NCBI RefSeq assembly: GCF_900113905.1
Contig: NZ_FORC01000002.1
Location: 916,772-980,771, forward strand
Origin: Phytopseudomonas argentinensis
Lineage (GTDB): Bacteria; Pseudomonadota; Gammaproteobacteria; Pseudomonadales; Pseudomonadaceae
DNA length: 64,000 bases
Direction: 5' to 3'
Shown piece by piece: positions 9,801-20,112 of this stretch. Position numbers and translations under genes: made by a program. The notes below the pieces were generated by a model that was given only the letters and a program-made list of their open reading frames with translations, was not told the origin of the DNA and ran no database searches. Numbering within the stretch: position 1 is the stretch's first letter; the number at the start of each line of letters is the position of its first letter.

Positions 9801-12800
9801 CGTTGAGGGCGATGCTGCGCGGCGTAAGGCCGTCACGCAGGATATCCACCGCACCTTCCACGCGCAGGTTACCGCTGGTGGTCAGTGCCGACTGCGGCAA
9901 GCGCAGCACACCACTGCTCAGTAGCGCCAGGTCGCCATTGACCGGGGCGAGCAACTGGGTGGCGTCCAGATCGCCCGTGCTGCTGAGGTAGAGCTTGCCA
10001 TCGATGCCGATCTGCACCGCATTGGCGCCGATGCTCAGGGCTGAACTGTTGGTGATGGCGACCTGGCTGGCCGCATCGGCCAGGGTCAGTACGCCGATTC
10101 GGGTACGCAGCGCATCCACCGTGCCAGTCATCACATCGGTGACGCTGCCGATGTTGCCGTCGGCATTGATCGACAGGCTGTGAGCGCTCACGTTCTGCAC
10201 GTCGTTGCCCAGGCGCGCGACATTGCCCGCCGAGATCAGGTTCACGCTGCCCAGGGTCTGGCCGGCGCTGAGGCTACCCAGCAGCAGGTCACCCAGGGCG
10301 TTTTGCAGGCGAATGTCATTGCCTGCGGCATCGCTGCTGGATACCACCGAGGCCGCCTGCAGGGGACCGGCGGCACGGATGTCGATCAGCCCGTTCTGGG
10401 TGCGCACGCTTTCCAGGCGCAGGCCCGCCGCGTTGCTGTCGACCAGATACAAGTCACCGTTACCACTGACCAGCGCGCTCAGGTTGCCGGTGCGGGTCTG
10501 CAGCGCACGCGCCACGTCACCGATGGCACTCACTGCGCGCAGGTCCACGGCCGAGCCGATGATCAGCGAGGTCTGCCCGTCGTCGGCCTTGATGGCCCCG
10601 CCGGACAGCTTGACGTCGCCACCGCCTGCGTTGACGTTGCCCACGTAGAGGTTGCCCGTGGTACTGGCGTCGATCAGGCCGCCGCTGGAAAGCAGGCTGC
10701 CGAGCAACAGGTCACTGCCGGCGCGCACGACGATTGCACCGCCGTTGGAGGCAACCACCGCCAGGGTGGAGGCTTCGCTGGGTGACAGGTAGATGTTGCC
10801 GCCTGCACTGCTCACCGTGACGTTGCGGCCGATGGTGTTGAGGCCTTGGCTGCTGCTGCCGACACCGCCAAGACCGCTACTGACGATATCGATGCCCTGA
10901 CCACGGATCGCGCTGCTGCCGTTGAGCGCAAGAATGCTGACCGCGTTGAGGGCGATGTTGCCGCTAGCGGCATCCAATTGGTCGGTGGTGAGGTTGCCGC
11001 TGGCGTCGACGCGGATGTTGCCGCCCTGGGAGGTGGCCTGGGAGAGCAGCAGGTTACCGTTGGCCTTGATGAAGGTATCGCCGCCATTGCTCAGGGTGCG
11101 CAGGCCGCCGCTCATGTTGCTGGTTTCCAGGTGGATGTCACCGCTACCGTTGACCTTGGCGGTCACCGGGTTGACTCCGGAGGAGACCTTGACCGCTGCG
11201 TCGGCACTGCCGATGCCGTTGACGGCTTCCAGAACGATGGCCCCGGCGGTACTGCTCAGCGTTGCCGTGCCGGCCAGGATGCTGCCATTGGCGTTGAGCG
11301 ACAGCGAACTGCCATTGCCGTATGCCAGGGCGCCGAGGAAGATGTCGCCGCCGTTACGCGTGACCACCGAGATATTGCCGCCGGCACTGAGGTTGTCCAG
11401 GCGCACGCTGCCCTGGTTGTCGAGGTTGATCACACCCGGTGCGGTGGCGCTGATGTTGCTGACCGAGGTGCGCAGGGCCAGGCCGGCGGAACCGATGGAG
11501 CCTGGTGTATAGGCGTTGGAGAGGTATGCGTTGCTGGCGCTGAGGCTCAGGCTGCCGGCGGTGATCAGCGAGTTGCCGTCGAGCGCAGTGATACTGCCGT
11601 CGCGCTGATAGCCCTGGCTGCTCAACACGACCTTGCCGGTGTTGCCGACGTTGATTGTGCCGATGCTCAGCGCCTGATTGGCATTGAAGGTGAAATTCAG
11701 GCCATTGCCGCTCAGGTTGCTGATGGCACTGTCGCTGAGGTTGGCCACCAGGCCGCTGGAGGTGACCGAAATGCTGCCGCCGGTGGCGTACTGGCTACGG
11801 TTGCGGGTGATGCTCAGGCTGTCCAGGGTGCGGTTGTTGTTGACGTAGATATTCTGCGCCGACACCAGGTCCAGATTCGCTGTGCTCAGGTTGATGGGCG
11901 TGCCGGAACTGCCGATGGAGTAGGTCTCCCCCGGGGAAACGTAATCGGCTGAAAGCCTTACGCTAGCGCCGGTGACGCGATTGCCGGACAAGCCCGCCAG
12001 ATTACCCCGGCTGGCAGTCAGGGCAACGGCTGCGTCGGTGGCGTTGACGGTGCCGACGGTCAGCGCCCGGCCTGCGTTGAGGGTCACGCCGCCAGGTGCG
12101 ACCACCGTATTGGCAACCAGGTTGAAGGACTCGTTCAGCGCGATGCTGCCGGTAGCGCCGCGCGCATTGCTGCGGGCGGTAGCCGTGAGCGTGGTGGTGC
12201 CGTTGTTCAGTGCCGAGGTGGTGATTGCGCTGACATTGCCGATGGAACCATAAGCATCCAGGGTCACCTCGGTGACATTCTGCAGCGTACCGCTGAGGAT
12301 CGAACCGCCGGTGTTGGTGACGAACAGTTTGTTGCCATTGAGGTTGATCGAGCCCAGGGCGATATCGCCGACGCTGTTGTCCAGATAACTGTCGCCTCTG
12401 GCCGTGACGCCACTCAGTGCCGATGGGTTGCTCAGCGACACGCGCACGCCGCCGCCCTGGGCATTGGCGGTGACGTTGGCGGCGTCGGCGCGTACCACGG
12501 CATTGCTTGCGCCGATACTGCCGGATTGCGAATAGAGGTTCAGGGTACCGGTGGTGATGCCATGGGTGGCGTCGCCATCACCGCTGATCGAGGCGCCGCT
12601 GTTGAGCACGCTCAGACCCAGGCTGCTGGTCCTGCCCAGATCCATCTCGCCCAGCACCAGGCTGCGCCCGCTGCTGTAGGTCAGGCGCAGGCCCTGGCTG
12701 TCGCTGATGTTCAGCGTAGTGCCGCCGCTGGCGTCGCTTGCGGCGTAGCTCAGGCCGGTCGCCGCCAGCTGGTAGGTGGCCACATTGCCGCCGGCCTGGC

Positions 12801-15800
12801 GCTGGGTGTTGATGGCCAGCTCGTCGAGGTGCACATCGGCGGCCAGGAAATAGCTGCCGGTGACGTTCAGGTCCAGCAACGGCGCGGAGAACTTCAGGGC
12901 GCTGCCGCTGGCGCCAATGCCGGCTGCATCATAGGTCAGGAACGACAGTTTGGCGGCAGTCATGTAGCTGCTGCCGTCCTTGGCAGCAATGGCCTTGGCG
13001 CTGATCAGGCTGAGCTGCCCGCCGTTGCTTACACCGGTCGGCGAAGTGTTGAGGTTGCCGTAGAGCAGGTTGTGCTGCGCGGTACGGGCCGTGAAGTTGA
13101 TACCGGTGCTGTCGCTGAGTTGGTCGATGAGCGTATTGGTGCCGTCATCGCTCGCTACCAGGGTCAGTGTCGGGGTGGCCGAGCCGAATGCCGGGCCCGA
13201 AGTGATGCTATAGCTGGCGCCGATGTTGCCTGCCTGGGTGTTGTAAAGGCTCAGCGCGGACAGGTCCAGGCTGTTGGCCACATAGATATCACGGCCGGCG
13301 CTGAGGTCGAGGCTCAGGGCGTGGCTGTCGAATACCGCTGCGCTCGTGCCGATCGCGCCGCTGGCAGCGAGCCGGACCACGTCGCCATTGAGGTCGGCAC
13401 CCTGGCTGATCAGGTTGCCCGCGGCCGACAGCGAGATGCTGCGGCCACGCTGAGCGTCCACCGTGCTGACCTGGATGTCCTTGTCCGCGTAGAAGGAGAA
13501 GTCCACGCCGCTGGCGTCGCTGACCTGGCTGAGCACGTAGCGGCTGCCATTGTCGACGATGTCGAAGAGCAGCTGCGGCGCTGTTACCTGAAGCACGTTC
13601 TGGCGATTGGCCTGGGCATGGGTGTTGCTGACGTTCAGCGAGTAGAAATCCGTAGTGCCATCGACATACAGGTCGTTATCGCTGCTCAGGCTGAGGTCAC
13701 GCACGTCGAGGCGCAGGTGCTTGGCAGCGCTGCCGATACTGCCGTTGGTGGCCTGCAGGACCAAGCTGGTGGCCTTTATCGAGGCATCACCGTAAAGGAT
13801 CGAGGCGTCGTTGGTGATGCGTCCCGAGCCCAGGGTGAGGTTGCCCAGCGTCAGGTTGCCAACGCCGCTGTTGGCCACGTTGAGGTAGCCCGACACCGTG
13901 CCAGCCAGCTGCGAGGTGCTCAGCAGCAGCGGCGCCGAGCTGGCGTACACGCCGACCGACCTGGCGTTGAGGGTCACGCTGCCGGCACTGATATGCGCGT
14001 TGCTCGCCTGCCCCTGCAGCGTGCCACTGGTGGTCAAGGTGGCGCTTCCGGCGATCCCGGTGTTGACCGTGTTCACCGTCAGGGTATGTCCGGTATTGAT
14101 CGTCAGTGCCAGATTGTCGGCCACCACGTTGTTCAGCCGCAGGCCAAACACCGAAGGGTCATAGCTGATGTTGCCCGCGCTGATGTTGTTCGCGGTGATG
14201 TTGTAGGCGGCAGCATTGCTGTTGTTGTTGACGTTGGCGGTCAGCGACAGGCTGGAGAGGTTGCCGCTGTTGCTGACCGACACGTCGCCAGCCGAACTCA
14301 ATGCCAGCCTGTCGGTAGTGGTGCTGGTATTGAGGTAGCCCATGTAACTGGCGGCGGAAAGGCTGACCGCGCCCGAGGTGATGGTGCCGCCGCTGATCCC
14401 GGCGCGCAGGCCGGTGCTGGTGTTGTAGCCGGCGCTGCTGCTCAGGGTCACCGAGCCGCTGGTGCGGCTTCCGGTATTGAGGGTACCTACCGAGATGCCG
14501 CGGTCGCTGTCGAGACTGAAGTTCAGCCCGTTCTGAGTCAGCGAGTTGATCGAGGTCAGCGTGTTGCTGTCGCCCACGTTGAAGTTCAGGCCGCTGGAAG
14601 TCAGGCGGTAGGTGTAAACCGGGGCATTGGCGGCTGTGCTGCTATGGCGCAGGGTCATGCCCAGGGTAGTGAGTGCCCCGCTATTGGCCAGATACAGGTT
14701 GCCGGTGGTATAGACGCTCAAAGCTGACGTATTGAGGCGCAGGTAATTGTCGGCGAGGCCAATGCTGCCGTGGGCGAGATCATTGGAGTTGCGCTGAGCA
14801 TGCAGGGTCACGCTGCCGGCAGTGATGGCGGTGCCCGATGCGTCTATCTGGCTGATGGTATTGCTCGCGCCGGCACTGGTCTTCAGGCTTACCGCCGTGT
14901 TGGCGATGATGCTGCCCACGGCGATGTTCTTGTTGCCGGTGAAGCTGAAGGTGTTCAGGCCACTGCCGGAGATGTCGACCAGGCGGTGGGTACCCGCGCC
15001 GTCATCGCTCAGGGTGTAGGTCTGGCCGCTGGCGGCGATGGCGAACAGGTTGCTCGAGTTGCCAGCGTTGTTGACGGTCAGCGCCAGGCTATTGAGCGCG
15101 CGGTCAGCGCTTACATGGAAGTTGCCCGCCGCTTCCAGGGACAGGTTACAGGTGCCGGACAACAACAGGGTGTTGTTATCGCCGCTGGCGCCGATCGAGC
15201 TGCCAGCTTTCAGGGCCACGGTATTGGCCGCGATATGGGTACCCGTGCTGCCATCGGTACCGATGCTGCCGGTGCTGCTCAGGCTTGCCGAACCGCCAGC
15301 GGTGTCGAGGTGGCCTACGCGGATGTTGGTGGCGTTGCCGGTGAAGCTGAAATTCAGGGCGCCAAGGGCGCTGATGTTCTGCAGGTAATAGGCGCCACCG
15401 GCATTGTCGACTGCAAAGCTGCCGATGTTGCCATCCACCAGCGAGATGCTGGAGGCCGCACCCTTGCCGGTCAGGCTCAAGTCGCTGAGGCTGCCTTGGT
15501 TGACCAGGTTCATACGGCCGTTGGCCGAGGCGGTCAGCTTGCCCGTTGCCAGCAGCAATGCGGTGTCGGCAGTGCCCAGGGTGCCGTTGGCATTCAGCGT
15601 GATGGCGGCGCCACGCAGGCGCGTGCCACTGTCGCCGTCATCCACCAGGCTGCCGTTGCCGCGCAGATAGAGGTTGGCGGTGCCGGCATCGATGTTGCCG
15701 AGTTTGAAGCTCGAACTCAGGTTGTAAAGCGCGATGTCACCGGCCTGTGCAACGGCTGTGACCAGCCCGTTACTGTTGAGCTGGAGCTCCTGGCCGACAC

Positions 15801-18800
15801 TGCCCAGGGCGCCGTTGGCGGTCAGGGTGAGGTTGGCGCCGCTGACGGTGCCGGTGCCGTAACTCATGGAGCCGTTGGCGCTATTGAGGCGTACGTCTCC
15901 CGAGGCATAGATGCCGGCGAGCTGCAGGTCGCCCTGCAAGGCGGTGACGTTGATGTCGCCACTATAAGCGTTGGCGCGCAGCTGGGTCTGGTTGATCAGC
16001 GAGTTGGTAGGCATGGCCAGCAGCAACTCGACAGCACCCGCATAGGCGTTCGCATTGATTGACTGGGCGACCAGCGTCAGCGGCGTGGCATGGCTGCCAA
16101 TGGAGCCGGCAGCGGCAGTCAGGGCCACGCTGGAAGCCAGTATGCGGGTTGCGCTGTCGCCATCGTCGAATATCGAGCCGTTGCTGCTGGTGAGATTCAG
16201 GTTGCCAGAGCGCGTCAGGTTGATGTCGCCCAGGCGCAGGTCACGGTCACCGTTGAAGGTGAAGCTCAGGCCGCTGATATCGGTCAGGGTATTGAAGCGG
16301 TAGCCCTCGGCTGCATCGCTCAGGTCGAGTACCAGAGACGGCGCAGTCAGGCGGTAGGTGTAGCGCGCTGCCGGGTCGGCATGCCGACTGGTGAGGTTCA
16401 GCGAGGCGAGATCGGCGAGGTTGTCGAGGTAGACGTTGCCAGCGCTGTTGAGCGTCAGGTCGGCGCTGTTGAGGTTCAGCGCCTGTGCGGCGTTACCCAG
16501 TGAGCCCGCTGCCGCGCTCAGCGAGACCCGGGCGCCGGTGATGCGACTTTGCGCATTGCCATCGTCGAGAATGTCACCGGCGGTGGCGCGCAGGGTGATG
16601 GCGGAGGCGGTGGAGCCGCGTACCTGGCCGATCACCAGGCTCTGGTCGCCCGTGAAGGAGAAGGTGTTCAGCAGGGCGCTGTCGACGTTGCTCAGCAGGT
16701 AGCGACTGCCATCGTTGCTGATGGCGAAGCCCTGGTAAGGCGAACTGACCTGCAGAACGTTGGCGCGGCCAGCCTCGGCATGCCGGTTGTCGATAAGCAG
16801 TGTATTGAGGTTGGCGTCGTTGTTCAGGTAGATGTCGCCACCGCTGGTAAGGCTCAGCGACTGGGCTTTGCTGGACAGCCTGGCGGTAGCCTCGCCCAGG
16901 TGCCGGGAGGCATTCAGGCTGACCTGACCGGCGCCGCTGGTGACGATGGCGGTGGTGCTGTCGCCGTCATCGAGGATGGAGCCGTCACGGCTGGTCAGGG
17001 TGATCTGCCCGTTGGCGCTGACGCTTACCAGTGTGCTGTCGCCGCTCTGGTTGACCAGGCTGGCCGACGAGGCGCCGGACACCAGGCGCTCTACACGCAC
17101 GCTGCCCAACTGGTCGACCGCGACAGCGCCACGGCTCTGCACGTCGAGCTGCGCGGCAGCGGTATTGATGTTGACGTTGCCGCCCTCAGTGAGGGAGCTG
17201 TCCAGGGTGACCCGGCGACCGCTGACGCGCGTGCCAGAGAGGGAATTGACCATGCCGCTGCCGAGCAGGCGCAGCAGGACGTCGGCCGCGCTTCCCGAGC
17301 CGATGTCGCCCAGGAACAGGTTGCCGCTGGCCACTTCCAGGCGCACGCCATGGGTCGAGTCGCCGCTGGTGTTGAGCGATTGCAGGCGGGTGGCGGTGGT
17401 GGTGCCACTGGTCTTGAGGTCGATGGCACCGTCTGTGGAAAGCAGGTTCAGGGTGGCAGAGCTGCCGCTCAGGGTGGCGTAGATACCGCCACTGCCACTG
17501 CTGCCGCTCAGGGAGGTGGCGTTGCTGAGCAGGCGATTGCTCTGGCTGCCCAATGCGCCGGAGGCATTGAGGATCAGCGCACCTGCGTCCAGGATCAGAC
17601 CGTTGCGGCTGAGGATGTCGCCGCCATTGGCGGTCAGCGTAACCGAGCGGTTGGTGGCGGTCAGGCCATTGAGGGTCAGGGCACCGCTGGTGGTCACGGC
17701 AACGTTGCCGGTGGCCAGCGCCGTGAGGTTCAACGCGCCCTGGTTGTTCAGGTAAAGGCCGCCGTTGAGTGCGCTGGCCTGGATAAGCGGGCTGGCGGTA
17801 TTCAATGCTGCGGTGGTGGAGCCGATCTGGCCCGCCGCGTTCAACGTCAGCGATGCCGCGCGCAGCTGGTTGTCGGCGCCGGCCAGCAGGCTGCCGGTGC
17901 TCGAGGTCAGGGCCAGAGCACCGCTGCCCAGGTCGAGTCGGCCCAGCCGCATGCTGCGATCACCACTGAAGGTGAAGTCCAGGCCGTTCTGCGTCACCCG
18001 TTGCAGATCATATTCGCTGCCATCGGCCATGGCGAAATCGAGACCATTGGAGGACAGCGCGTAGGTGTTGCTGGCAGTTGGCAGAATGTGCCGGCTGGTG
18101 ATCGACAGGCTGTTCAGGCTGCCATCGTTGGTCACGTTGAAATGCCCGCCGGTTTGCAGGGTCAGCGCCGAGGTCGAGGTTCGCAGCGCAGTGTTGGCGG
18201 TGCCCAGATTGCCCGTGGCGGCCAGCAGCGCAACCCGTGAGCCGCTGATGCTGGCGTTGTCGGACAGGCTGGCGATGGAACCGGCGATGGTCTGTACGGT
18301 GGCGTTGCCGCTGCCGGCTGCAAGCGCATTGCCCAGGGTGATGCCGCTGTTGGAAACCAGGGAAATGTCGCCGCCGGCGGTGGTCAGCTTACCGATGTTG
18401 CTCAGCGTGCTGCCTACACCCAGCGCTTCCAGGGTGATGGCGCCGCCCCGGGTACGGATTTCGGTGGCCGCATCGGCGAAGACGATACCGTCGCTCTTCA
18501 GCGAGCGCAGGGTGAAGCTGTTGCCGCTGGTGGTTTTCAGATCGATCAGGTTGCTGGCCATCTTCTCGATGGTGATCAGGCCATCGGCCTCCAGCGTGAT
18601 GTTGGCGTTGGCTGCCTGGCCTTCCAGCCAGCCACGGCTGACCTGGTTGCCGCTGTTGCTGGCGGCACTGGCATCGGTGATGTTCAGGGTGGCCGGGTCG
18701 ATCAGCAACTCGCCGGTCTTGCCCTTGGCCGCGCTGAGGTCGACGTCGCCTGCCAGGACGATGGTGTCGCGGCTGGAAACCTCGCTGAAACCGCCGTTAC

Positions 18801-20097
18801 CGCCCTGGGCGCCGCCCTTGGCGGAGATGCTGCCTTCGAAACGGGTGTTCTTCTCTGCCAGCAGGGTGACCTTGCCGCCGTCCCCCTTGGCCGTCGCGTC
18901 GGCTGCAAGGGTCGCGCCCTTGGCCACGGCCACGCTGCCCTTGGCCCAGGCCGAGCCATCCTTGCCGTCGCTGCCCAGGGCGATCTGGCCACCGCCAGCC
19001 TGGCCCGACACGTCAATACGCGTACCGGCAGCCACGCTCACGTCACGGCCGGTCACGGCCAGGCTGCCGCCACGCTCGCCAGTGCCAGAGCCAGTCGCCG
19101 TGACCTCTCCGGCAATGCTCACCGCGGCATCGCCGCCGGACAGTACGATCTTGCCGTTCTTCGCCCCCACCGAGTTGGCGGTGATTACGCCGTCGGTATT
19201 GATGACGTTGTCGATCACCCCCTGCACCGCACGTGCCGACAGCTCGATCGAGCCACCGTCGGCGGAGATACGCCCGCTGTTGACCACCAGCGCCTTGCCC
19301 TGGTTGCCCACCGGCGCCTGCGTGACCACCGAGTTGGCGCTGAAACTGAGCAGGCCATCGCCCTGGAAGTCCAGGGTAAAGGTCTCGGCGCCGCCCAGGG
19401 CAACCTTGCCGAGGCGAGCCTCGATGGTGCCGGCGTTTTCCACGCCAGGGGCGACCAGGGCGGCCAACCCGGCATCACGAATGCTGATGTCGCCGTGGTT
19501 GACGATGCGTGCGTCCTTGTTCGCCGATGCCTGGTTGAACCCATAGTTGCCAGCCATGAAATCGGCGTCATTGATATTGGCGGTAGTGGCCACCAGGCCG
19601 CCGACATCGACCCGCGAGCCGGCGCCGAAGACCACGCCGTTGGGGTTGACCAGCATGACCGTGCCGTTGGCATTGAGGCTGCCGAAGATCGCCGAAGGGT
19701 CGTTGCCGGTAACCCGGTTGAGGGTCACGCTCTTGGCACTCGGCTGCTGGAAATTGACCGTTTCACCGGCGCCGATGCTGAAGCTCTGCCAGTTGACGAT
19801 CGCCTTGTTGCTCGACTGAACGACGTTCAGCGTATCCGGTGTGGCCTGCACGATGCTGGCGTTGCCGGCGACCACGCTGCCACCAGCCGGGTTGGCGTAC
19901 GCCTGCACGCCGAACAGCGAGCCAAGCAGATAAACGCTGGCGGTCGCCCCGAACAGGGTGGTCAGGGTGCGCTGGTGCGCCCCCGAGATGTGCCGGGTAG
20001 CCTGGGCCAATGGCGTGTGGTGCACGATCACCGGGCGGCTGGAGCTGGCGGCTGCTTTGCTGGAGCGAGCGGTGCGGCGGGAAATGAATGGGCTCAT
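6847..20097 (-). CDS. Giant two-partner-secretion adhesin (filamentous haemagglutinin/HMW1-like TpsA)
   Basis: This is a 4416-residue secreted surface protein of the TpsA type. It starts with a long signal peptide (about 68 residues, ending VQAYA) and a TPS secretion domain (about 69-320) with the hallmarks AIVNWQSFSIG, SAIFGSLNANG and VMLVNPNGVVFG. Most of the rest is predicted beta-helix. About eleven diverged copies of a ~120-residue module (core pattern S-x-T-x-R-H ... G-L-x-F-x-F-x-G-D-x-x-L-x-x-G-x-L) lie between about 18.1 and 11.6 kb. A second, shorter repeat class (pattern TTGxQxYxxxxxLxxD) fills about 9.4-7.6 kb. The last 14 residues hold two cysteines (C4403, C4414), as in HMW1, where a C-terminal disulfide loop anchors the adhesin. 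There is no toxin-like C-terminal domain, so it looks like an adhesin rather than a CdiA effector. It sits 15 bp after tpsB. Confidence 0.9.
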   Translation of the reverse strand: MSPFISRRTARSSKAAASSSRPVIVHHTPLAQATRHISGAHQRTLTTLFGATASVYLLGSLFGVQAYANPAGGSVVAGNASIVQATPDTLNVVQSSNKAIVNWQSFSIGAGETVNFQQPSAKSVTLNRVTGNDPSAIFGSLNANGTVMLVNPNGVVFGAGSRVDVGGLVATTANINDADFMAGNYGFNQASANKDARIVNHGDISIRDAGLAALVAPGVENAGTIEARLGKVALGGAETFTLDFQGDGLLSFSANSVVTQAPVGNQGKALVVNSGRISADGGSIELSARAVQGVIDNVINTDGVITANSVGAKNGKIVLSGGDAAVSIAGEVTATGSGTGERGGSLAVTGRDVSVAAGTRIDVSGQAGGGQIALGSDGKDGSAWAKGSVAVAKGATLAADATAKGDGGKVTLLAEKNTRFEGSISAKGGAQGGNGGFSEVSSRDTIVLAGDVDLSAAKGKTGELLIDPATLNITDASAASNSGNQVSRGWLEGQAANANITLEADGLITIEKMASNLIDLKTTSGNSFTLRSLKSDGIVFADAATEIRTRGGAITLEALGVGSTLSNIGKLTTAGGDISLVSNSGITLGNALAAGSGNATVQTIAGSIASLSDNASISGSRVALLAATGNLGTANTALRTSTSALTLQTGGHFNVTNDGSLNSLSITSRHILPTASNTYALSSNGLDFAMADGSEYDLQRVTQNGLDFTFSGDRSMRLGRLDLGSGALALTSSTGSLLAGADNQLRAASLTLNAAGQIGSTTAALNTASPLIQASALNGGLYLNNQGALNLTALATGNVAVTTSGALTLNGLTATNRSVTLTANGGDILSRNGLILDAGALILNASGALGSQSNRLLSNATSLSGSSGSGGIYATLSGSSATLNLLSTDGAIDLKTSGTTTATRLQSLNTSGDSTHGVRLEVASGNLFLGDIGSGSAADVLLRLLGSGMVNSLSGTRVSGRRVTLDSSLTEGGNVNINTAAAQLDVQSRGAVAVDQLGSVRVERLVSGASSASLVNQSGDSTLVSVSANGQITLTSRDGSILDDGDSTTAIVTSGAGQVSLNASRHLGEATARLSSKAQSLSLTSGGDIYLNNDANLNTLLIDNRHAEAGRANVLQVSSPYQGFAISNDGSRYLLSNVDSALLNTFSFTGDQSLVIGQVRGSTASAITLRATAGDILDDGNAQSRITGARVSLSAAAGSLGNAAQALNLNSADLTLNSAGNVYLDNLADLASLNLTSRHADPAARYTYRLTAPSLVLDLSDAAEGYRFNTLTDISGLSFTFNGDRDLRLGDINLTRSGNLNLTSSNGSIFDDGDSATRILASSVALTAAAGSIGSHATPLTLVAQSINANAYAGAVELLLAMPTNSLINQTQLRANAYSGDINVTALQGDLQLAGIYASGDVRLNSANGSMSYGTGTVSGANLTLTANGALGSVGQELQLNSNGLVTAVAQAGDIALYNLSSSFKLGNIDAGTANLYLRGNGSLVDDGDSGTRLRGAAITLNANGTLGTADTALLLATGKLTASANGRMNLVNQGSLSDLSLTGKGAASSISLVDGNIGSFAVDNAGGAYYLQNISALGALNFSFTGNATNIRVGHLDTAGGSASLSSTGSIGTDGSTGTHIAANTVALKAGSSIGASGDNNTLLLSGTCNLSLEAAGNFHVSADRALNSLALTVNNAGNSSNLFAIAASGQTYTLSDDGAGTHRLVDISGSGLNTFSFTGNKNIAVGSIIANTAVSLKTSAGASNTISQIDASGTAITAGSVTLHAQRNSNDLAHGSIGLADNYLRLNTSALSVYTTGNLYLANSGALTTLGMTLRHSSTAANAPVYTYRLTSSGLNFNVGDSNTLTSINSLTQNGLNFSLDSDRGISVGTLNTGSRTSGSVTLSSSAGYNTSTGLRAGISGGTITSGAVSLSAASYMGYLNTSTTTDRLALSSAGDVSVSNSGNLSSLSLTANVNNNSNAAAYNITANNISAGNISYDPSVFGLRLNNVVADNLALTINTGHTLTVNTVNTGIAGSATLTTSGTLQGQASNAHISAGSVTLNARSVGVYASSAPLLLSTSQLAGTVSGYLNVANSGVGNLTLGNLTLGSGRITNDASILYGDASIKATSLVLQATNGSIGSAAKHLRLDVRDLSLSSDNDLYVDGTTDFYSLNVSNTHAQANRQNVLQVTAPQLLFDIVDNGSRYVLSQVSDASGVDFSFYADKDIQVSTVDAQRGRSISLSAAGNLISQGADLNGDVVRLAASGAIGTSAAVFDSHALSLDLSAGRDIYVANSLDLSALSLYNTQAGNIGASYSITSGPAFGSATPTLTLVASDDGTNTLIDQLSDSTGINFTARTAQHNLLYGNLNTSPTGVSNGGQLSLISAKAIAAKDGSSYMTAAKLSFLTYDAAGIGASGSALKFSAPLLDLNVTGSYFLAADVHLDELAINTQRQAGGNVATYQLAATGLSYAASDASGGTTLNISDSQGLRLTYSSGRSLVLGEMDLGRTSSLGLSVLNSGASISGDGDATHGITTGTLNLYSQSGSIGASNAVVRADAANVTANAQGGGVRVSLSNPSALSGVTARGDSYLDNSVGDIALGSINLNGNKLFVTNTGGSILSGTLQNVTEVTLDAYGSIGNVSAITTSALNNGTTTLTATARSNARGATGSIALNESFNLVANTVVAPGGVTLNAGRALTVGTVNATDAAVALTASRGNLAGLSGNRVTGASVRLSADYVSPGETYSIGSSGTPINLSTANLDLVSAQNIYVNNNRTLDSLSITRNRSQYATGGSISVTSSGLVANLSDSAISNLSGNGLNFTFNANQALSIGTINVGNTGKVVLSSQGYQRDGSITALDGNSLITAGSLSLSASNAYLSNAYTPGSIGSAGLALRTSVSNISATAPGVINLDNQGSVRLDNLSAGGNISVVTRNGGDIFLGALAYGNGSSLSLNANGSILAGTATLSSTAGAIVLEAVNGIGSADAAVKVSSGVNPVTAKVNGSGDIHLETSNMSGGLRTLSNGGDTFIKANGNLLLSQATSQGGNIRVDASGNLTTDQLDAASGNIALNAVSILALNGSSAIRGQGIDIVSSGLGGVGSSSQGLNTIGRNVTVSSAGGNIYLSPSEASTLAVVASNGGAIVVRAGSDLLLGSLLSSGGLIDASTTGNLYVGNVNAGGGDVKLSGGAIKADDGQTSLIIGSAVDLRAVSAIGDVARALQTRTGNLSALVSGNGDLYLVDSNAAGLRLESVRTQNGLIDIRAAGPLQAASVVSSSDAAGNDIRLQNALGDLLLGSLSAGQTLGSVNLISAGNVARLGNDVQNVSAHSLSINADGNIGSVTDVMTGTVDALRTRIGVLTLADAASQVAITNSSALSIGANAVQIGIDGKLYLSSTGDLDATQLLAPVNGDLALLSSGVLRLPQSALTTSGNLRVEGAVDILRDGLTPRSIALNAGALRFVSGSQGGLTTLDSQSGNLYVRSNANDLVVVNKGQLSALSVLGTGNIDFTNDLGFVANAIATSGSGKTLNLTAQQGDITLVGALAGHALTATIKANDGNVDLQQVASGLTALSIEANAISLVGVNSNGAQQYSGNTSLRGNYLTTGGTFTVNGATHLLGATNILSGNGAVVLGTVDGNQALSIANGSGSVRFDGSVGASEALASLDVSGTGRLLLAGDILTSGAQQYRNVQLAGNSTLTSQQAGVSFAGLVDGAHDLLVISNDAGDVNFLGAIGSLARTGAIRVQTAGDSNFASSVRAASVYTDDPGSVRLAANVDTTGNQYYGERLNLAADILLSGAQVTLAAGANGAQALSIIGNAVLGGPVGEDQALSSLSISGAALLQGGSISTRGSQTYLGAVTLVSDTRLNTSGGNVTLASSLDGSHDLNIASATGDVRFNGVVGGLQRLGAMQIDSDGTSHFGTALKAATLQTSAGGVLEIAGGPIDTLGTQRYGEHLTLSTDTVLKASEVILLAGVDARPGASQSLLIDGNATLADVGATTALSTLSITGTGTLKGNVTTTGVQHYAEKLVIDTDAVLKASSVTLAKGVGGRVAGEQSLRIEGDALIGGEQGAGAPLASLSVAGSTRFNGGSLVTTGDQRYQGAVTLDGNQSLSSTRGSLSFGASLDSGNRSSLTLSAGQHIRVEGAVGGQSALGTLTLDAGDSIDFASKVRVGSVQQAAAGGLTRFSGDLLADGADGIVVSGKGFVFEGTVTAEQGGVAVHNSDDRGSIIFKAAIRAMRDFKQTGGAEVYLPDSITIGNGGIELQSVAKILSEKATFSTSDDIVMTGLLAPTTWLTLSSGSGALNIGKPGGNAQNGSLLQVGRLTVPTAGSARLYGSIAGVGGRQVARDIDSALKRAPYFINDTPWGGDESIAQLIASTVPHSAIPTTPQASPLFTQRMDPRGLTPEPLDVYMSPQVLNTARFAAGCTTDTTSGALRCQL

Positions 20098-20112
20098 GGC
20101 AGGCGCTCGCTA

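Noticed and set aside
6793..9924. Long plus-strand open frame (about 1040 codons) and several others (12526-14727, 16549-18240, 19495-21234) opposite the adhesin and pore genes
   Set aside because: They are exact antisense shadows of the G+C-rich repeat-coding adhesin and of tpsB, are rich in Ala, Gly, Val, Arg and Gln, and lack start sites and family resemblance.
7600..18100. CRISPR-like or satellite DNA repeats
   Set aside because: The repeats are diverged protein-coding modules within one frame, not short identical repeats with spacers.
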